A stretch of 64,000 nt of DNA, taken from the NCBI GenBank assembly GCA_963971405.1, contig OZ020489.1, positions 27,182,290 to 27,246,289 of the forward strand, given 5' to 3'. Shown here piece by piece: positions 41,313 through 53,235 of the stretch. The notes below the pieces were generated by a model that was not told the DNA's origin, searched no databases, and worked only from the letters and a program-made list of their open reading frames with translations. This DNA comes from Psococerastis gibbosa. Taxonomy: Eukaryota; Arthropoda; Insecta; Psocodea; Psocidae. The position numbers and the translations under genes were made by a program. The first letter of the stretch is position 1, and each line of letters begins with the position of its first letter.

Positions 41313-41910
41313 AGTCTGTTTGTCGATTTGTGGTCAAACTGTTCGGTGTACTTTGATGAAATTTGGCACACAAAAATCATATCTCGGGAACATTTTATTT
41401 TGGCTAACTCAATTTTGGGAGGTTTACCCTCCAAAACATCGTTTTAATTTTTTTCCTCAAAAACGGCTGGAACGTTTTACTTTACATTGAAAAACAGTAG
41501 GTAGGCCTACTACATATATTTCAGTTGTTATTTCTGAAAACAAACCCCAATAGCTCCCTTACCCCTTGATAGTTTGGTTAACATTATCATCTTGTAGGTA
41601 TTAAGCAGGGTAACAAAACCAAACAGGATGCTTCACCAAGCAGCGTTTTCGTTTTGAATAAAATAAAAATATTTTTTGAATAAATTATGGGTAATACCGG
41701 CCGTATACCCTGCCACACTGTGTTGTAATACAGTATTGGCCTGCTAGTTCTGGAAGTGTTTTGGTATAGGGAATGTCGAGGCAACCGAAATGTTACTGCA
41801 GGACCATTATTTACCACGATCTACTCATATTATCTATCCCGGTACCTATACTAATTCATAAATTGGAAAGCATATAGGCCTATACGGGTTCACTATAGAA
41901 CCGATTCTAT
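41311..41910. mobile_element. Repeat X copy within the hAT-like element
   Basis: It runs from TGTCGATTTGTGGTCAAACT and ATGAAATTTGGCACAC to AAATTGGAAAGCAT and TAGAACCGATTCT, the same order of words as in the X copy that split gypsy. Confidence 0.65.
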
Positions 41911-42666
41911 CGTATTGAGCTGCTCATTGCAGTGGAATTTCTCAAATATCATTCATGACAGAGTTGGGCATATGCAGGTACATAAATAGGCTGGTTACGG
42001 TATATGATCTAAATGTATTGGCACAGACTATATACAATAAACAACGTACAAAATTGGGAGACATGCCAAGAAGAAATATCAATGCAACAATCCCATACCT
42101 AATTGCAGCCTATTCTCTAAAATTATCATGAAACATTAAGCTTCAGTGTCCTAGGATTTGAAGTTTGGCGGGTTGGGGGCTGGGGCTCCCCTAGCGGCGA
42201 ATTGATAATTTTTTTTATTGGTAACACAGCAACATGCGATTTATAAGTTTCCATGTTTAGCTTATATAAATAGCTAAAATAAAGGCAAAATATAAGAAAA
42301 GTTGTAGAAATACGCGCGACTAATTAATAAAAGCCTCAACATATAAATCAGGAGAAAAATGTGCTTGAACAACCTAAGAAAACCATTTACGTCTACGCAA
42401 TAGTAATAAAAACTAAGTTCATTGTAAACTATAACTGGAAAGTAGCAACCAGACCAGGAGCAGGAGGCTAGGTCTCTCGGAGCAGGTTTTCATAAGCTGA
42501 ACATAGAAAAAAGGAGCAGGTCGCTGGTTCATCCGGACTTGTGCATTGTGCTGTGACAGAAAATCGCAGGAGTATTTCCAACTAAGGAGCAGACTGCTAC
42601 TGCTCCTCACTATGGAGCTGCTACAAATAGCAGCTACTGGAAATACTACCCACCTCTAACTCTTGG

Positions 42667-43268
42667 CTTTCGTAGTCAGATAAAACTTGCCGACTGATCC
42701 TGCAGATAGCGCTGCGGGCGGAAATACTGCCTTTATGCTCTGAACCGGGCCGGATTTGAACTTTTGAAGTTTGAACAATAACAATGACCACGTGGGTGAC
42801 GTGACTTCAAAATTTCATATACGCGTGCCAAATGCAATATTTTTGAATTTGCAGTTTCCATTTGCATTCTAAAAAATAAAAGAATAAACCGCCCCCGTCT
42901 GAAAGGGATTTGAATTTACATATAGGCCTATAGCCCATGCACTATGCCTATGCCATTGCCACCTTTAAAATAGGGTCTGTAACAAATATTATTTACTGTG
43001 TCGTTGCCTGATTCCAAATAGGAACTCAATAATTAGGCTAGGCCTATGACTTCTCATTTGACTACTAGATTTTGGACTCCATCCTATAGAACTGACTACT
43101 TGGTTGCAAATCTATAATTTTGCAGAGGTGATGAATCAGAAATGGATCTCTTTCGCATAGAAATCTAAAATGCAATTTAAAATCCCCAATTTTTGCGTTA
43201 CGTAATTTATGGATGGCCCTCAAGACGGTCAAGTCCCAATGTTCTGATTCGTTGGCTTCATGCGTTTT
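42667..43268. other. Non-coding stretch with no recognised element
   Basis: AT-rich sequence with no splice-bounded exon or repeat that I can support. Confidence 0.5.
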
Positions 43269-44057
43269 GACGGCTATTCCACTTGTCAATATTCCGTGAC
43301 TTGTTCATCAATAGTAAATGAGATTTTTGTTTTAAGGATGAGACTATTATGTAGATACTTAACTTATCTATTATACATGTAGATTAGTGGTACGGACCTT
43401 CACCCGAAAGGTAGTTGCAGGAACGCCGGGTTTCACAAATTCTGGGGGGGGGGGGGGGGCAAGAATTCGGTGCTCTGGAATGTATTAGGAAAATGCATTG
43501 GTTATTAAAATAACTATAATGCAGAAAGCATTGACCGACGTACACTCGCACTTTTTCTATAAAATTATTTACTAAAGCCTTTATATAAAAAAATCATTCG
43601 AAAGTTGGCTATACGAACAAAATTGGCGCGAAAAAGTTTCTAAAAGTTGGTGCGGTGCAAATGCCAAATTATGTGATTTATTTTTATCTTAATGTTTGAA
43701 ATATTAAGGGAGACAAGTAAATAAACTGCACTAAGGGTTCTTTGCTTCAAAAACTAGTCTGCGGGGGCAAGATGGACGTGGAATGTGCCCCCCCCCCCCC
43801 CGAAGTCGGCGTCCCTTGGTGGTTGGTTCGAATCCCACAATACCTACATTTTCTGGCCATGCTTCGGAGGTCATGTAAAGCAAGCGGTCCCGGGCCTTCC
43901 TAGTTGAGTGTATAAGAGAGGGCTTTATTTGTACCTATAGCTTTATGGCTTAGTAATAGGAAAAAAAGTCCTTATTTATTTATTTGTTTAGTATGGTAGG
44001 CTAGAGACTTATTATTGATGCATAAATGACGAAATATTGACAAGTGGAATTGCCACC
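43269..44057. repeat. Harbinger-type MITE interrupted by a SINE
   Basis: The tips are GACGGCTATTCCACTTGTCA and TGACAAGTGGAATTGCCACC, with the family core ATGTAGATACTTAACTTATC near 43350. Inside is a tRNA-derived SINE: its head is near 43382..43424, and its body with the B box GGTTCGAATCCC and the tail TCCTTATTTATTTATT spans 43815..43985. The SINE itself is split by a 390-bp segment bounded by a G run and a C run with inverted ends (ACGCCGGGTTTC and GAAGTCGGCGT). This makes three nested levels. Confidence 0.7.
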
Positions 44058-44890
44058 TTTGCTACCGTCGACGCAAGTTAAAGACGGTTTCATTCTGGTT
44101 GACAACTTGCATATACAGCATTTGCCAAGTTAGGTAGCGGACGTTTCCTTCTTCTTGATTAGCGGGTCAATTCCCAATGTACCGCCAATGTTTAACTTGT
44201 AAAGATGGGCACATCGTGTCCCTTTTTATTCAAGAGCATATTTTGGATCATTGATATTGCGGATAGGACCTTAACGGCTGCTTAAATTTAAATGCGAAGG
44301 AATCGTCGTGTAAAGGAGCAGTCATCAATAGAAGCACAAAAGATCAAAGAATACGATTCAATATTTAGATCTTGGATAATGTGGCCCGGAAATTAAAATG
44401 AAGCGAAATACGGTTAATAAATATTTTATTAGAGGCTTGGTCACCTTACATTAAGATCGCGAGTAATGGTGATAATTCACATTTAACAAATTGACAAGTT
44501 ACTCAATTTTGAATCATTATTAACTGTCGTTATTTTGCAGCAACAACAATAAAAATAATATTTGATTTTTGTTTAGAAGAATTGTGAGCGGAAAATGGCG
44601 AGACGGTGTGTAGACTAACATTGTCACGCAATGTGCCCCTCTTTGCAAAGTGTAAACTGTGCGTAAGTTGTCCATTGGGTATTGCTATTTTCATACTGTG
44701 TAATTGTAAATATTGCCAAAACTAGGGCAGTAAAGGTTACAACTTTTATTACAAGCAGGCAAGGTAAGTAAAGAAAAAACAAAATATTATTTGAAATCCT
44801 GCAATTAAGATGGCTCAAAACCTTATCAAAACTGTAACAATCTTAATACATTTATTTTAAAGGTTATAAATACTGCAGGTACGTACCTAC
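44058..44890. other. Non-coding AT-rich stretch
   Basis: No supported gene or repeat. Confidence 0.5.
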
Positions 44891-45286
44891 TAAGGCGCGG
44901 TTTCCACAGACCTGCTAGTGCAAAATACAAATACGGTGACGTGGTAACAGACATTCAAGACTTAGGTGGGGTTTCCACCGACCTCGCATTGCAGAATGCA
45001 AATGACATTGACGGAAATGTTTGTTTTACTCTATGCTATAGTTAAAGTTGATCAATGATCATAGAGTAAAATCACAAACAAACTAAAATTAAAAAATGGC
45101 TTCATGGGATATGTTAAGTACAAACATTTTAATAGATTTCTATATAAAGAAACATTCAAATTTCTGTCAATGTCATTTGCATTCTGCAATGCGAGGTCGG
45201 TGGAAACCCCGCCTAAGTCTTGAATGTCTGTTACTACGTCACCGTATTTGAATTTAGCACTAACAGGTCGGTGGAAACCGCACCTA
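44891..45286. repeat. Composite Harbinger-type MITE (one MITE inside another)
   Basis: Outer tips TAAGGCGCGGTTTCCACAGA and its inverted partner ending GGAAACCGCACCTAA enclose an outer arm with GTGACGTGGTAACAGACATT. At its centre lies a second palindrome from GTGGGGTTTCCACCGACCTC to GGTCGGTGGAAACCCCGCC. The same nested arrangement recurs at 47464, 62361 and 63319. Confidence 0.8.
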
Positions 45287-45687
45287 AGACACGTTTGAAT
45301 ATCCAGTTGTTATGATAAAACTACGCTGAGTTGAGCCATAAGTCACAGTAGAAAAATCCCGGTTAATTGACTGATGCATAATACATTTTCTGACATAATT
45401 CAGCTACCCAACCCCTTAATACCTGTAGCATAGTAGATAGAAAAATGACAGAAAAAAAAAATACGAAGGCAACTGGCACTTCTTACGACCTCACAGTGGC
45501 ACATAACCACAGGTACGCTTATCAATGAGACAATGACTTTCTTACAACAGTATACTGTGTTGCAATGGCTATACAGGATAGCACGACTTATATAAAATGT
45601 CTTGAGGTAATGAAACAATGGCTTCAGTTTTTTTGAAGATTTTGGAGCCACCCAATACATACAGGAATTACAGTTATATTAGGGAAA

Positions 45688-46632
45688 TCATAACACAATG
45701 GTATGTTTCTTTTTTTTCATAACTTTAAATGCGGTTTCGCGATTAACCTCCAAGTTTCCATTGGAATTTTGATTAGAAGGCTCCGATAATTCTACACTAT
45801 TAGCACCATCAATGTTCACAGATTCTTCTTTTGCAACCTGTCCATCAGACGAAACTACATAAGTCGAGGAAACTTTCTTCATCTTTCCTTTCTTTGACCG
45901 TGCAGAAGATGTTGGTAAAACAAATTCTTCGCTATTGCCATGTAATAAAACATCACCTTCATTGACATCAGCTTTCTTTTCTTTTTTAGCCTTTTTTTTA
46001 TGTGGGAAAATCACACTTTTCTCATCGTTGCAGACTAAGTGCTCTTCATTATGTGTTTTATTTCTCCTTTTCTTCTTATTTTCACGTATGTTGCCTAGTT
46101 CTTGCTCTTCTAATCTTGCCAATTTTGCAGACATTGACAGACCATGCCGGGCCCCTTTATGAGCCGTCCGGCCACCACACACATCAAAAAGCTCTTCCTC
46201 AGTCATCTCACAAATGCCGCTGGTCACTTTGGTATTATATCTTTCCTCCTCATCGTCTACATCATTAGTATTCACCCCAACATTCTCTTCACCTTTCCAA
46301 GTCAGCGATGCTAATTTTATGAAATCGCCATAACCATTGCATGCAGGAATTCCTCTGTGCTTTTTCTTTTTTGTTGTTATTTTGAAATCTTTGTCCTTTG
46401 AATTTACCTCGACCGATTCCTTGCTCTCCGATACTTCCACGTTTTTGGCAGCGGAGTCATAGACACGCTGCCACCACGGATTGACCAACTCATCTGATAT
46501 TTTATGGCCTAATCCAGAATTATTAAATTTAAGTTTCGCTTTAATTGGTTTGGAAATACCTGAAGACGTCTTTCCAAGTCCTTCGCCTTCTTTCCACCCA
46601 TATTTTTCTAGTTCCTTCCTAGCAAAATCCAT
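45688..46632 (-). CDS. GPATCH4: G-patch domain protein, GPATCH4-like, single coding exon
   Basis: A 314-aa frame starting MDFARKELEKYGW. I chose this Met because the G-patch begins at once; an in-frame Met 16 codons upstream has no family match. The G-patch (residues about 1 to 45) has GWKEGEGLGKTSSGISKPI. A second conserved block reads MTEEELFDVCGGRTAHKGAR and continues HGLSMSAKLARLEEQE, which is diagnostic of GPATCH4. The C-terminal half is lysine-rich (KKKRRNK, KKKAKKEKK, MKKKKH), as expected for a nucleolar protein. G-patch proteins typically bind and stimulate DEAH-box helicases; GPATCH4 is linked to DHX15 and rRNA/snRNA maturation. It lies head to head with MCTS1. Confidence 0.9.
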   Translation of the reverse strand: MDFARKELEKYGWKEGEGLGKTSSGISKPIKAKLKFNNSGLGHKISDELVNPWWQRVYDSAAKNVEVSESKESVEVNSKDKDFKITTKKKKHRGIPACNGYGDFIKLASLTWKGEENVGVNTNDVDDEEERYNTKVTSGICEMTEEELFDVCGGRTAHKGARHGLSMSAKLARLEEQELGNIRENKKKRRNKTHNEEHLVCNDEKSVIFPHKKKAKKEKKADVNEGDVLLHGNSEEFVLPTSSARSKKGKMKKVSSTYVVSSDGQVAKEESVNIDGANSVELSEPSNQNSNGNLEVNRETAFKVMKKKKHTIVL

Positions 46633-46897
46633 TGGAAGGAAATAAAATATAGAAAATTCAAGAATGGTTTGTATACACACAGGCTGGTTAGCAGAAGGGG
46701 AAAATCGATTCTCGAATTTCGATAGGTTTCAAAAGAGATACTTTAGAATTCCTATGAAAAATTATTGTAAGCTAAGTATAATAAATTTTTAACAAATGTA
46801 CAGTATTACATTCAATAACATTTTAAAGAATTACGTGTCAACAAAAGAAACCAATACCAAACTCAATTGAGGTTTGGTTAATGTTATTTTGTCGAAA
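46633..46897. promoter_or_regulatory. Shared promoter region between GPATCH4 and MCTS1
   Basis: Only 265 bp separate the two divergent start codons. There is a CCAAT at 46851..46855 and a near-palindrome ACCAAACTCAATTGAGGTTT (46856..46878) just before the MCTS1 ATG. No TATA box is placed convincingly. A bidirectional promoter is inferred from spacing. Confidence 0.65.
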
Positions 46898-47990
46898 ATG
46901 TTCAAGAAGTAAGTAAATTATGGTTTAAATTAATTTTCTTTAGCAATTTAAACATGCAAAAGGACACGTATTCACTATTATTATGCGCTATTCTCCTCAT
47001 TGCTCTATACTCTAAAGGATTAACTCATCCAAAAGGGTCGAATGAAAAGCTGCGGTAACACCACGATTTCATGTAATTTTGAATTCGGCAACAAAAATTA
47101 AAAGGACTTATCAAATTTACAATTTTTTAAACTATTCGGTGGCATCCTTTGTAGTACGGCAGACCACGGAAGCGTGATTAGGGTCACTCTTTAACTGGGT
47201 ACTTAGCGGCTCCAGTATCAACACGAATAGTTGAAATAGCCCAGGTTTCAATGTGCTGGCAGTGTCTGGAGTTACTTTTGATATCAGTTAAAGGTAGATG
47301 TACACGATCATCTTACAAGAAACAAAGAAGACTTTAATTTCGCGAGTTGTATCAGGAGTTCTATGAAATCAATATACGTTGAAGGTATCTCCAAGTATAA
47401 TAACCTACCAGAGACAATTCAACAAGCAACATCAGTGACTGCATTCAGGAAATGGCTTCAAGATAAGGCGCCCATTCCATTGACCGGCTAGGGCTATTTC
47501 CAACAACGGTGACGTGGTAGCAGACATTCAAGACTTAGGTAGCGTTTCCACCGACCTCGCATTGCAGAATGCAAATGACATTGACGGAAATGTTTGTTTT
47601 TCTTTTTATAGAAATCTATTAAAATGTTTGTAATTAACATATCCCATGAAGCCATTTTTTAATTTTAGTTTGTTTGTAATTTTACTGTATGATCATTGAT
47701 CAATTTTAACTATGGCATAGAGGAAATTAAACATTTCCGTCAATTCTGCAATGCGAGGTCTATGGAGACGCCACCTAAGTCTTGAATGTCTGCTACCACG
47801 TCACCGTTGTTGGAAATAGCCCTAGCCGGTCAATGGAATGGGCACCTAAATTAAAGAGCGAACGACTGTAAAATGGAACGAGCTGATTGAATGAGCAGTG
47901 GAAAACTTATTAGTGCATTGCACTCGATAAGTGGATGACTTAATAGTGAAAGTGGTTGTTTTTTATTAGCATTCTTGCTATTTCTCCAAA

Positions 47991-48025
<35 letters not shown>

Positions 48026-51000
48026 ATTTCCTACTACACACACACAGATTTTTTCTGGCTTACCCATTCGAAGCTAGATTTCTTTCTTGATGTAAATAAA
48101 TATAAATTAATAGACTATTTTAAAAGTTTATTGAGATTAATAATTAAATAATACGATTAAAGTCAAATTAGTAGTAATTTAACCTTAATTTACAAGGAAC
48201 CTAACAAAATTTATCATCAGAATTCTACTACCTCTAGGACTTTCGTCCCATTACGAAAAACTGGAAGTCTTCGGCAGACGCAGAAGTTGCTATTCACACC
48301 TTTCAAGACAAGTTTGGCGAAAATTAGTTTTTATCTAAGGGAGCTACGTTGCCAAGCAAACAGTTTAGCAGCGGTTGCGGACACGACAATGCCGCATAAA
48401 AAATTGCCCTGCACCGTTGCCTTGTCGAATAATACGTGTGTGGCACTACGTGGCCAGGGTGTATAATGTCTTGAATGATTATTAAAACCATTAACAAACG
48501 AAATTCAGTAATAATAACCATTATGTTTTAAGGTTTGATGAAAAGGAAAGTGTGTCCTGTGTTCAACAACTTAAATCTTCGGTGCAGAAGGGTATTCGAG
48601 GAAAGATTGTTGAGCAGTTTCCTCACTTAGAATCATATGCGGACACTATTTTGCCAAAAAAGGACTCATTCCGAATAGTAAAATGGTAAGTCGTTGCTTT
48701 GACGTCGACCTTTAATTGCATTTTCCAATGCTACACGACTGATTTGTGCAGTTTCGCCTAGTACACAACCCTTAAATTAATCTGACGCTGCTGACAACGC
48801 AGTGTTACTAGGCAGATGAATAAGGCTTCGGTGGTTGAAAGCAGAGCTTCAAAATACAATGTGGGTAAATTAGGCGTTACAAATAAAATGTACATCAATT
48901 TGACACTGTCTATGCCACGAAGATAAATTGATTGATTGGTTGATTTCCTCAGAGACATGAAGCTTTAACCTTTTCTAACCCGTTTAGTAATAATGAGAAT
49001 GCATAAGACAATCAATGATGTAACTGAAATTATGAAGACCCTAGCATATCATCTTCAATTGCAGCGAAATGGAACTCTGGCAAAAATTAGATTCTTGAGG
49101 TGCCGAAGTTACTGCACCACGACCCTCTACGGTTCTAACGCTGAAGCCATATTTTGTTGTTTGGATCACGGCAAACATAGAAAATGTCATTTTATAGAAC
49201 AGAGCTACTTCATTAAACAGACTTGGTTTTACTGTTTTACTTGGCCACCTTAGCCCTTTAGTGAGAGGACTGTTCAGAAATTATCGTAGAGCAATGCTTT
49301 GTATTTTTGCAGCCATGATCACATTGAAATTTTGGTAAACTCAGCTGGAGAGTTGCTCTTTTTCCGTCACAGGGAAGGTCCATGGATGCCAACTCTGAAA
49401 CTTCTCCATAAGTGTAAGTTTATGTTAACTTAACCTATACAAGTGGCCAATTAACGTAGCTTGAGAACTAAAACTCGCAGACATTCGGCCCTGTAACATC
49501 TTCACATATTTCGAAATCTTAAGCAGGGTTCCTTATCACATCTTCTTAATTGGTGAAGAGACAACCGGACTGGGAAAAACCTTACGGGTGTTAAATATAA
49601 AAATTCACAGCAAATATTGATCTTCTTTAAATGCCTCTTCTATCAAAGATTGGCGATCATCATAGCAGTTTGGACCTTGGAGGCTGTTGCTCTCAAAAGG
49701 GAAGTCGTGCTCTTGCCAAAACACTGCCTCAGGTTTTTCAACCAGGATGTTCTTCTGCCTTCTGCCTCTGTCCTTCTATCTTCTTTTTGATTATTACATG
49801 CAGAAGGCGATACTTTTCGTTCCTCATCACTTGGTCAAACTGTCAGCAGCAACTCGGCTTCCGTATTCATCGGGACCTCAGGACCTCAGCATTAGGGATG
49901 ATCTCTCTGTGCACAGCATTCGTCTGTACAAGTATATCGACATTTCAAATGTACTGATTCTGTTCTCCACAGCTTGTGTCAACGTCCATCCCCCCATACC
50001 ATATAGAACGATTGGGAACACATAACATTTCACCATTCTCAATCGAAGATCCATCCGCAGATTCCGACACCGAGGTTCTATCGATCAAAGCCAAAGCAAA
50101 GCCATAAATTATGTGTCATAAAATAGATGGAATGTTCGTCTACATTTCGATGCATATTATGTGACCGCCACTAACACCAATCGGCCTCAGTTATGGAACT
50201 TGATTTGTAAACAATAGAGGTTTAATAGGGTTAAACCAAACTGCTTGTTTCAGATCCGTTCTTTTTACCCCTGGAACAAGTGGATAAGGGTGCCATTCGT
50301 TTTGTTCTGAGTGGAGCTAACATTATGTGCCCTGGACTGACGTCACCAGGAGCAAGAATCACTCCAGTTGACAAAGGAAGTGTAGTTGTATCCTTTTAGT
50401 AGTTGACAACGTTCTTATTAACGGCCATCGGTTCAAAGGAAAGGCAAAGAAGAGATTTGATTTTAAATTGTTTGTAAAGTAGCCTCATTGTGGTTTTTTA
50501 GCTTACTCAATGGTGAAGTAGGTAAAAACCGGAAATTGTTTTATAGGTACGTTTATTGTTGCTTACGTTTATTGTTGTTGTTTTATAGGTACTTTTAAAC
50601 TGTACTTTCGTGCGGCTCGTGTTTTCACATATGAAATTGTACACCTACTTTACTTTTTCGTGTCTAAGGGAACGCCCCAATAATCATATGTTCACATATT
50701 ATTTGACAAGTCACTATACAACGGCTGAGACTACTGTACTACCGATTCGATTCATTTAAAGTTTTGCAGACTAATTTTTTTTTATGAATTTACACGTCTA
50801 CGCAAAATGTTAGTTTCATCGGTAATTACTAGGCTAGAATCCATTTTTATTTCAAGACTCCACTTAGACCCTATTATTCAAGTTATTGTTATTGCTAGTC
50901 GTACTGGTTGAAAAATAATTCGTCAATAACCTCGCCATGTTTTCCTTAGCTTCGAATCAGGCTGTAATGGCAGAAGGAAAGCAGCATGCATTAGCTGTTG

Positions 51001-52711
51001 GTCTGACTTCACTTTCTACTGATGATATGTAAGTTGCATGCAGTAGCTATATATATATATATTTTTTTTTTTATGCACAGCCATATTTATTTTATGTACT
51101 TGTCTAATTTATGCAAAGCCATATATTTCGCTTTTTTATGCATAGCCTTCCGAAAGGTTTAAAAGCCCCCACACACGATGCTTCCGGGAATGCCACGCCA
51201 GGAACGCCATTCCCGGGCGTGGCGTGGCATGGATTTTTGGGCCCACAGACGAGGCGGCCGGGCATGCCACATAAAATGGCGGACCTAGACCCAAGGCGTA
51301 TACAGTAATAAGTTGTTGTTATATTCAGGCATTGTATTCAATAAATCAAATCAAAATGTATTATGCGTAAAATCAAAAAGAAATAGGTAGAAATGGACCA
51401 AAGGTCGTTCGTTACCAGCAGCGACACATCTTGTCCCACAGCAATTTAATGAAGGAGTTGCTATTTGAACCAAATGATTGGCGAAACTACATGAGGATGT
51501 CTGAAGAAGCCTTTTACTACTCATTACTCCCTATATTAAACATAATATATAAATAATATGAATATATATTATATATATGTAATATATTATATTAGAAGTT
51601 CTTTGATATGAATTGAAGTAAACAAAGAAGCAGAAGACAACGCTGCTGGTTGTTCTAATGACACGTTTTCCAATCAAAACCGCCGCAACTTTGAAATTTT
51701 ATGCAAGAAGGAGCTAAGTGCAAAGTCTCGGCCCCTGTCATGGACTCTCGGATTTCCATTGAAACCGAAGTCCTGGGATTTCAAATTCAGGAATGACAAC
51801 AGTCCAAGACTGGCATTCTTGTACACACACGATACGTCCCGGACTGCCTACTCCCAAAACTGGCATTCCCGGAAGCATCGTGTGTGGGGGCTTTAAAAGT
51901 AGCTTCATTTATCTGTTAATCGGCATCGCACAGGATGTACCTATGTACATGCCAAATTTCATCAAAATCCACCGAGCAGTTTGCCCCTCAAATCGACGAA
52001 CAGAGAGACAGACAGACATTGCGTTAAAACCACTTTTTTGTGTTCCTGGGACCTCAAAACGTGTAAATTTACTGAAATCCTGACATCGAAAATGTCGACT
52101 GACTATCGCATAGGTTTCCTTAGACAGACGTTTAAATAGTAAAGTAAAAATTATCTTGGAAGTGAGACCCATTCTTACTGTAAACCGAAAATACTTATTC
52201 CCAGTAAGTTTTCATTTAATGAAGAATTAGTTAAGCAAGGCGTTTCAAATTGTTTGTAAACGAAGGTACGCTCGAGCTATTTTTTCTATTCACAGCCACA
52301 AATTGATTAGAATAATATTTGAAGGCTTCATAAATATACAAGTGCACTCGAAATGTACAATGCATTTACCCGGCTAATCTACTACTATAATATTCTATGA
52401 AATCTGTATAATGCACTTTATCGTGTTTTTTAGAATACCTATTTAGATTAAAAAATGTTAATTTACGGTGGAGTCTTGTATTTTTATGAAATCTACCAAA
52501 GACCATTTCGATATGTTTGCGGCTGCTGTTGTAGAAATTAATTAATTTCTCAGTCGTTCTTTGTTAAAAAAAATTGAAGAATTCTGCTTTAATTATTTAA
52601 ATAACACTAATTAAATATTTATTTTTTAGTCTGAAAGTAAATAAAGGAGTTGGCATCGAAAATTGTCACTATCTTAATGACGGTCTGTGGCAAATGAAGC
52701 CTGTGAAGTAA
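46898..52711 (+). CDS. MCTS1: MCTS1 translation re-initiation factor (MCT-1), six exons
   Basis: MCTS1 partners DENR to release deacylated tRNA and recycle 40S subunits, promoting re-initiation. Exons: 46898..46908 (ATG TTC AAG AA), 48533..48685, 49313..49413, 50254..50387, 50961..51028 and 52630..52711; the total is 549 nt, or 182 aa, matching the family's usual 181. The N-terminal domain opens [13 protein letters not shown]. Exon 3 has [20 protein letters not shown]. The PUA domain includes [20 protein letters not shown] and [14 protein letters not shown], and the end reads [14 protein letters not shown]. All splice sites are GT-AG and in phase. The 11-nt coding part of exon 1 was placed from the phase and the MFKK start. 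Introns carry MITEs and a Harbinger remnant. Confidence 0.95.
47464..47848. repeat. Composite Harbinger-type MITE in MCTS1 intron 1
   Basis: TAAGGCGCCCATTCCATTGA at the left and CAATGGAATGGGCACCTAA at the right, with TAA on both outer ends. The inner palindrome has TTGCAGAATGCAAATGACAT. Nearly the same as 63319..63707. Confidence 0.85.
47992..48025. repeat. (ACT)n microsatellite
   Basis: About eleven uninterrupted ACT units in MCTS1 intron 1. Confidence 0.9.
51165..51891 (+). mobile_element. PIF/Harbinger remnant with ~33-bp TIRs in MCTS1 intron 5
   Basis: Ends GCCCCCACACACGATGCTTC and GAAGCATCGTGTGTGGGGGC are inverted repeats, with TTTAAAA outside each. Near 51420..51545 a + frame reads [20 protein letters not shown] and [12 protein letters not shown], the N-terminal signature of PIF/Harbinger nucleases. 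The DDE domain is gone, so this is a deletion derivative. Confidence 0.75.
51905..52140. mobile_element. Repeat X end fragment
   Basis: ATGCCAAATTTCATCAAAAT, AATCGACGAACAGAGAGACA and GTTCCTGGGACCTCAAAACG are the reverse-oriented words of the X end at 28940..29110. It lies directly beside the Harbinger remnant in MCTS1 intron 5. Confidence 0.6.
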
Positions 52712-53020
52712 CTTAAGAAGACTACGCCACATATTATTCTACAATCTAGCATTCGTCCTACTAAACGGCAAGGTGCGTATGCTTTTTGCGATTAAAATCC
52801 CTTTATACTCTGCGACTGACTGTGCAATTTACTCAAAAATGATTTGGTTATTTTGGAAATACAATTGACGCTATATTTGCCAGTATACAATAACTTATTT
52901 ATTCATTTTGACCATATGAAGAGATTTGTTCCACATGTTAAAAAAGCTAGTGCGTATTTTACTCCAAAAAAACTCCCGAACTTGGTTAAGTCGCTCTGAG
53001 CCTATTATATTGTGTAAATA

Positions 53021-53235
53021 CTACTTACTTACTTACTTACTTACTTAACGTGTCCAGGCGGAACACGTTTTATGGTTTGTCCAGAAGGTAGCGGCCTGGA
53101 TAGCTTCTGCTAGGTCAGCAGCTGTGCAAGGTGAAGGCAGCAGTCGGCACACCAGCATGTGTGCCGGGTCTTGGGTCTCTCCGCATTCGCATGCCGTGTC
53201 GTTTTCAGCGATAAAGCCCCATCTGGCAGCGGTGG
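53021..53235 (-). mobile_element. Non-LTR retrotransposon 3' end with (AAGT)n tail
   Basis: On the minus strand a frame reads CECGETQDPAHMLVCRLLPS and ends FWTNHKTCSAWTR before a stop. It is followed by an AAGT tandem tail (53021..53048). The CxC...H...C motif is the common C-terminal zinc site of insect non-LTR polymerases. It is 5'-truncated. Confidence 0.65.

Larger units (their letters stand above)
41027..42658. mobile_element. hAT-like non-autonomous transposon at the gypsy LTR edge
   Basis: Terminal inverted repeats TAGAGGTGGGT and ACCCACCTCTA are flanked by ACTCTTGG on both sides (41019..41026 and 42659..42666). An 8-bp duplication with TAGNG-type ends is characteristic of hAT elements. 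The interior holds a 69-bp tandem array and a copy of repeat X. There is no transposase. Confidence 0.83.

Noticed and set aside
41010-41490. Long frames through the 69-bp repeats
   Set aside because: The repeated peptide arises from a tandem array whose length is a multiple of three, and there is no other support.
43815-43860. tRNA gene suggested by GGTTCGAATCCC
   Set aside because: No cloverleaf can be completed, and the sequence continues into a SINE body shared by several dispersed copies.
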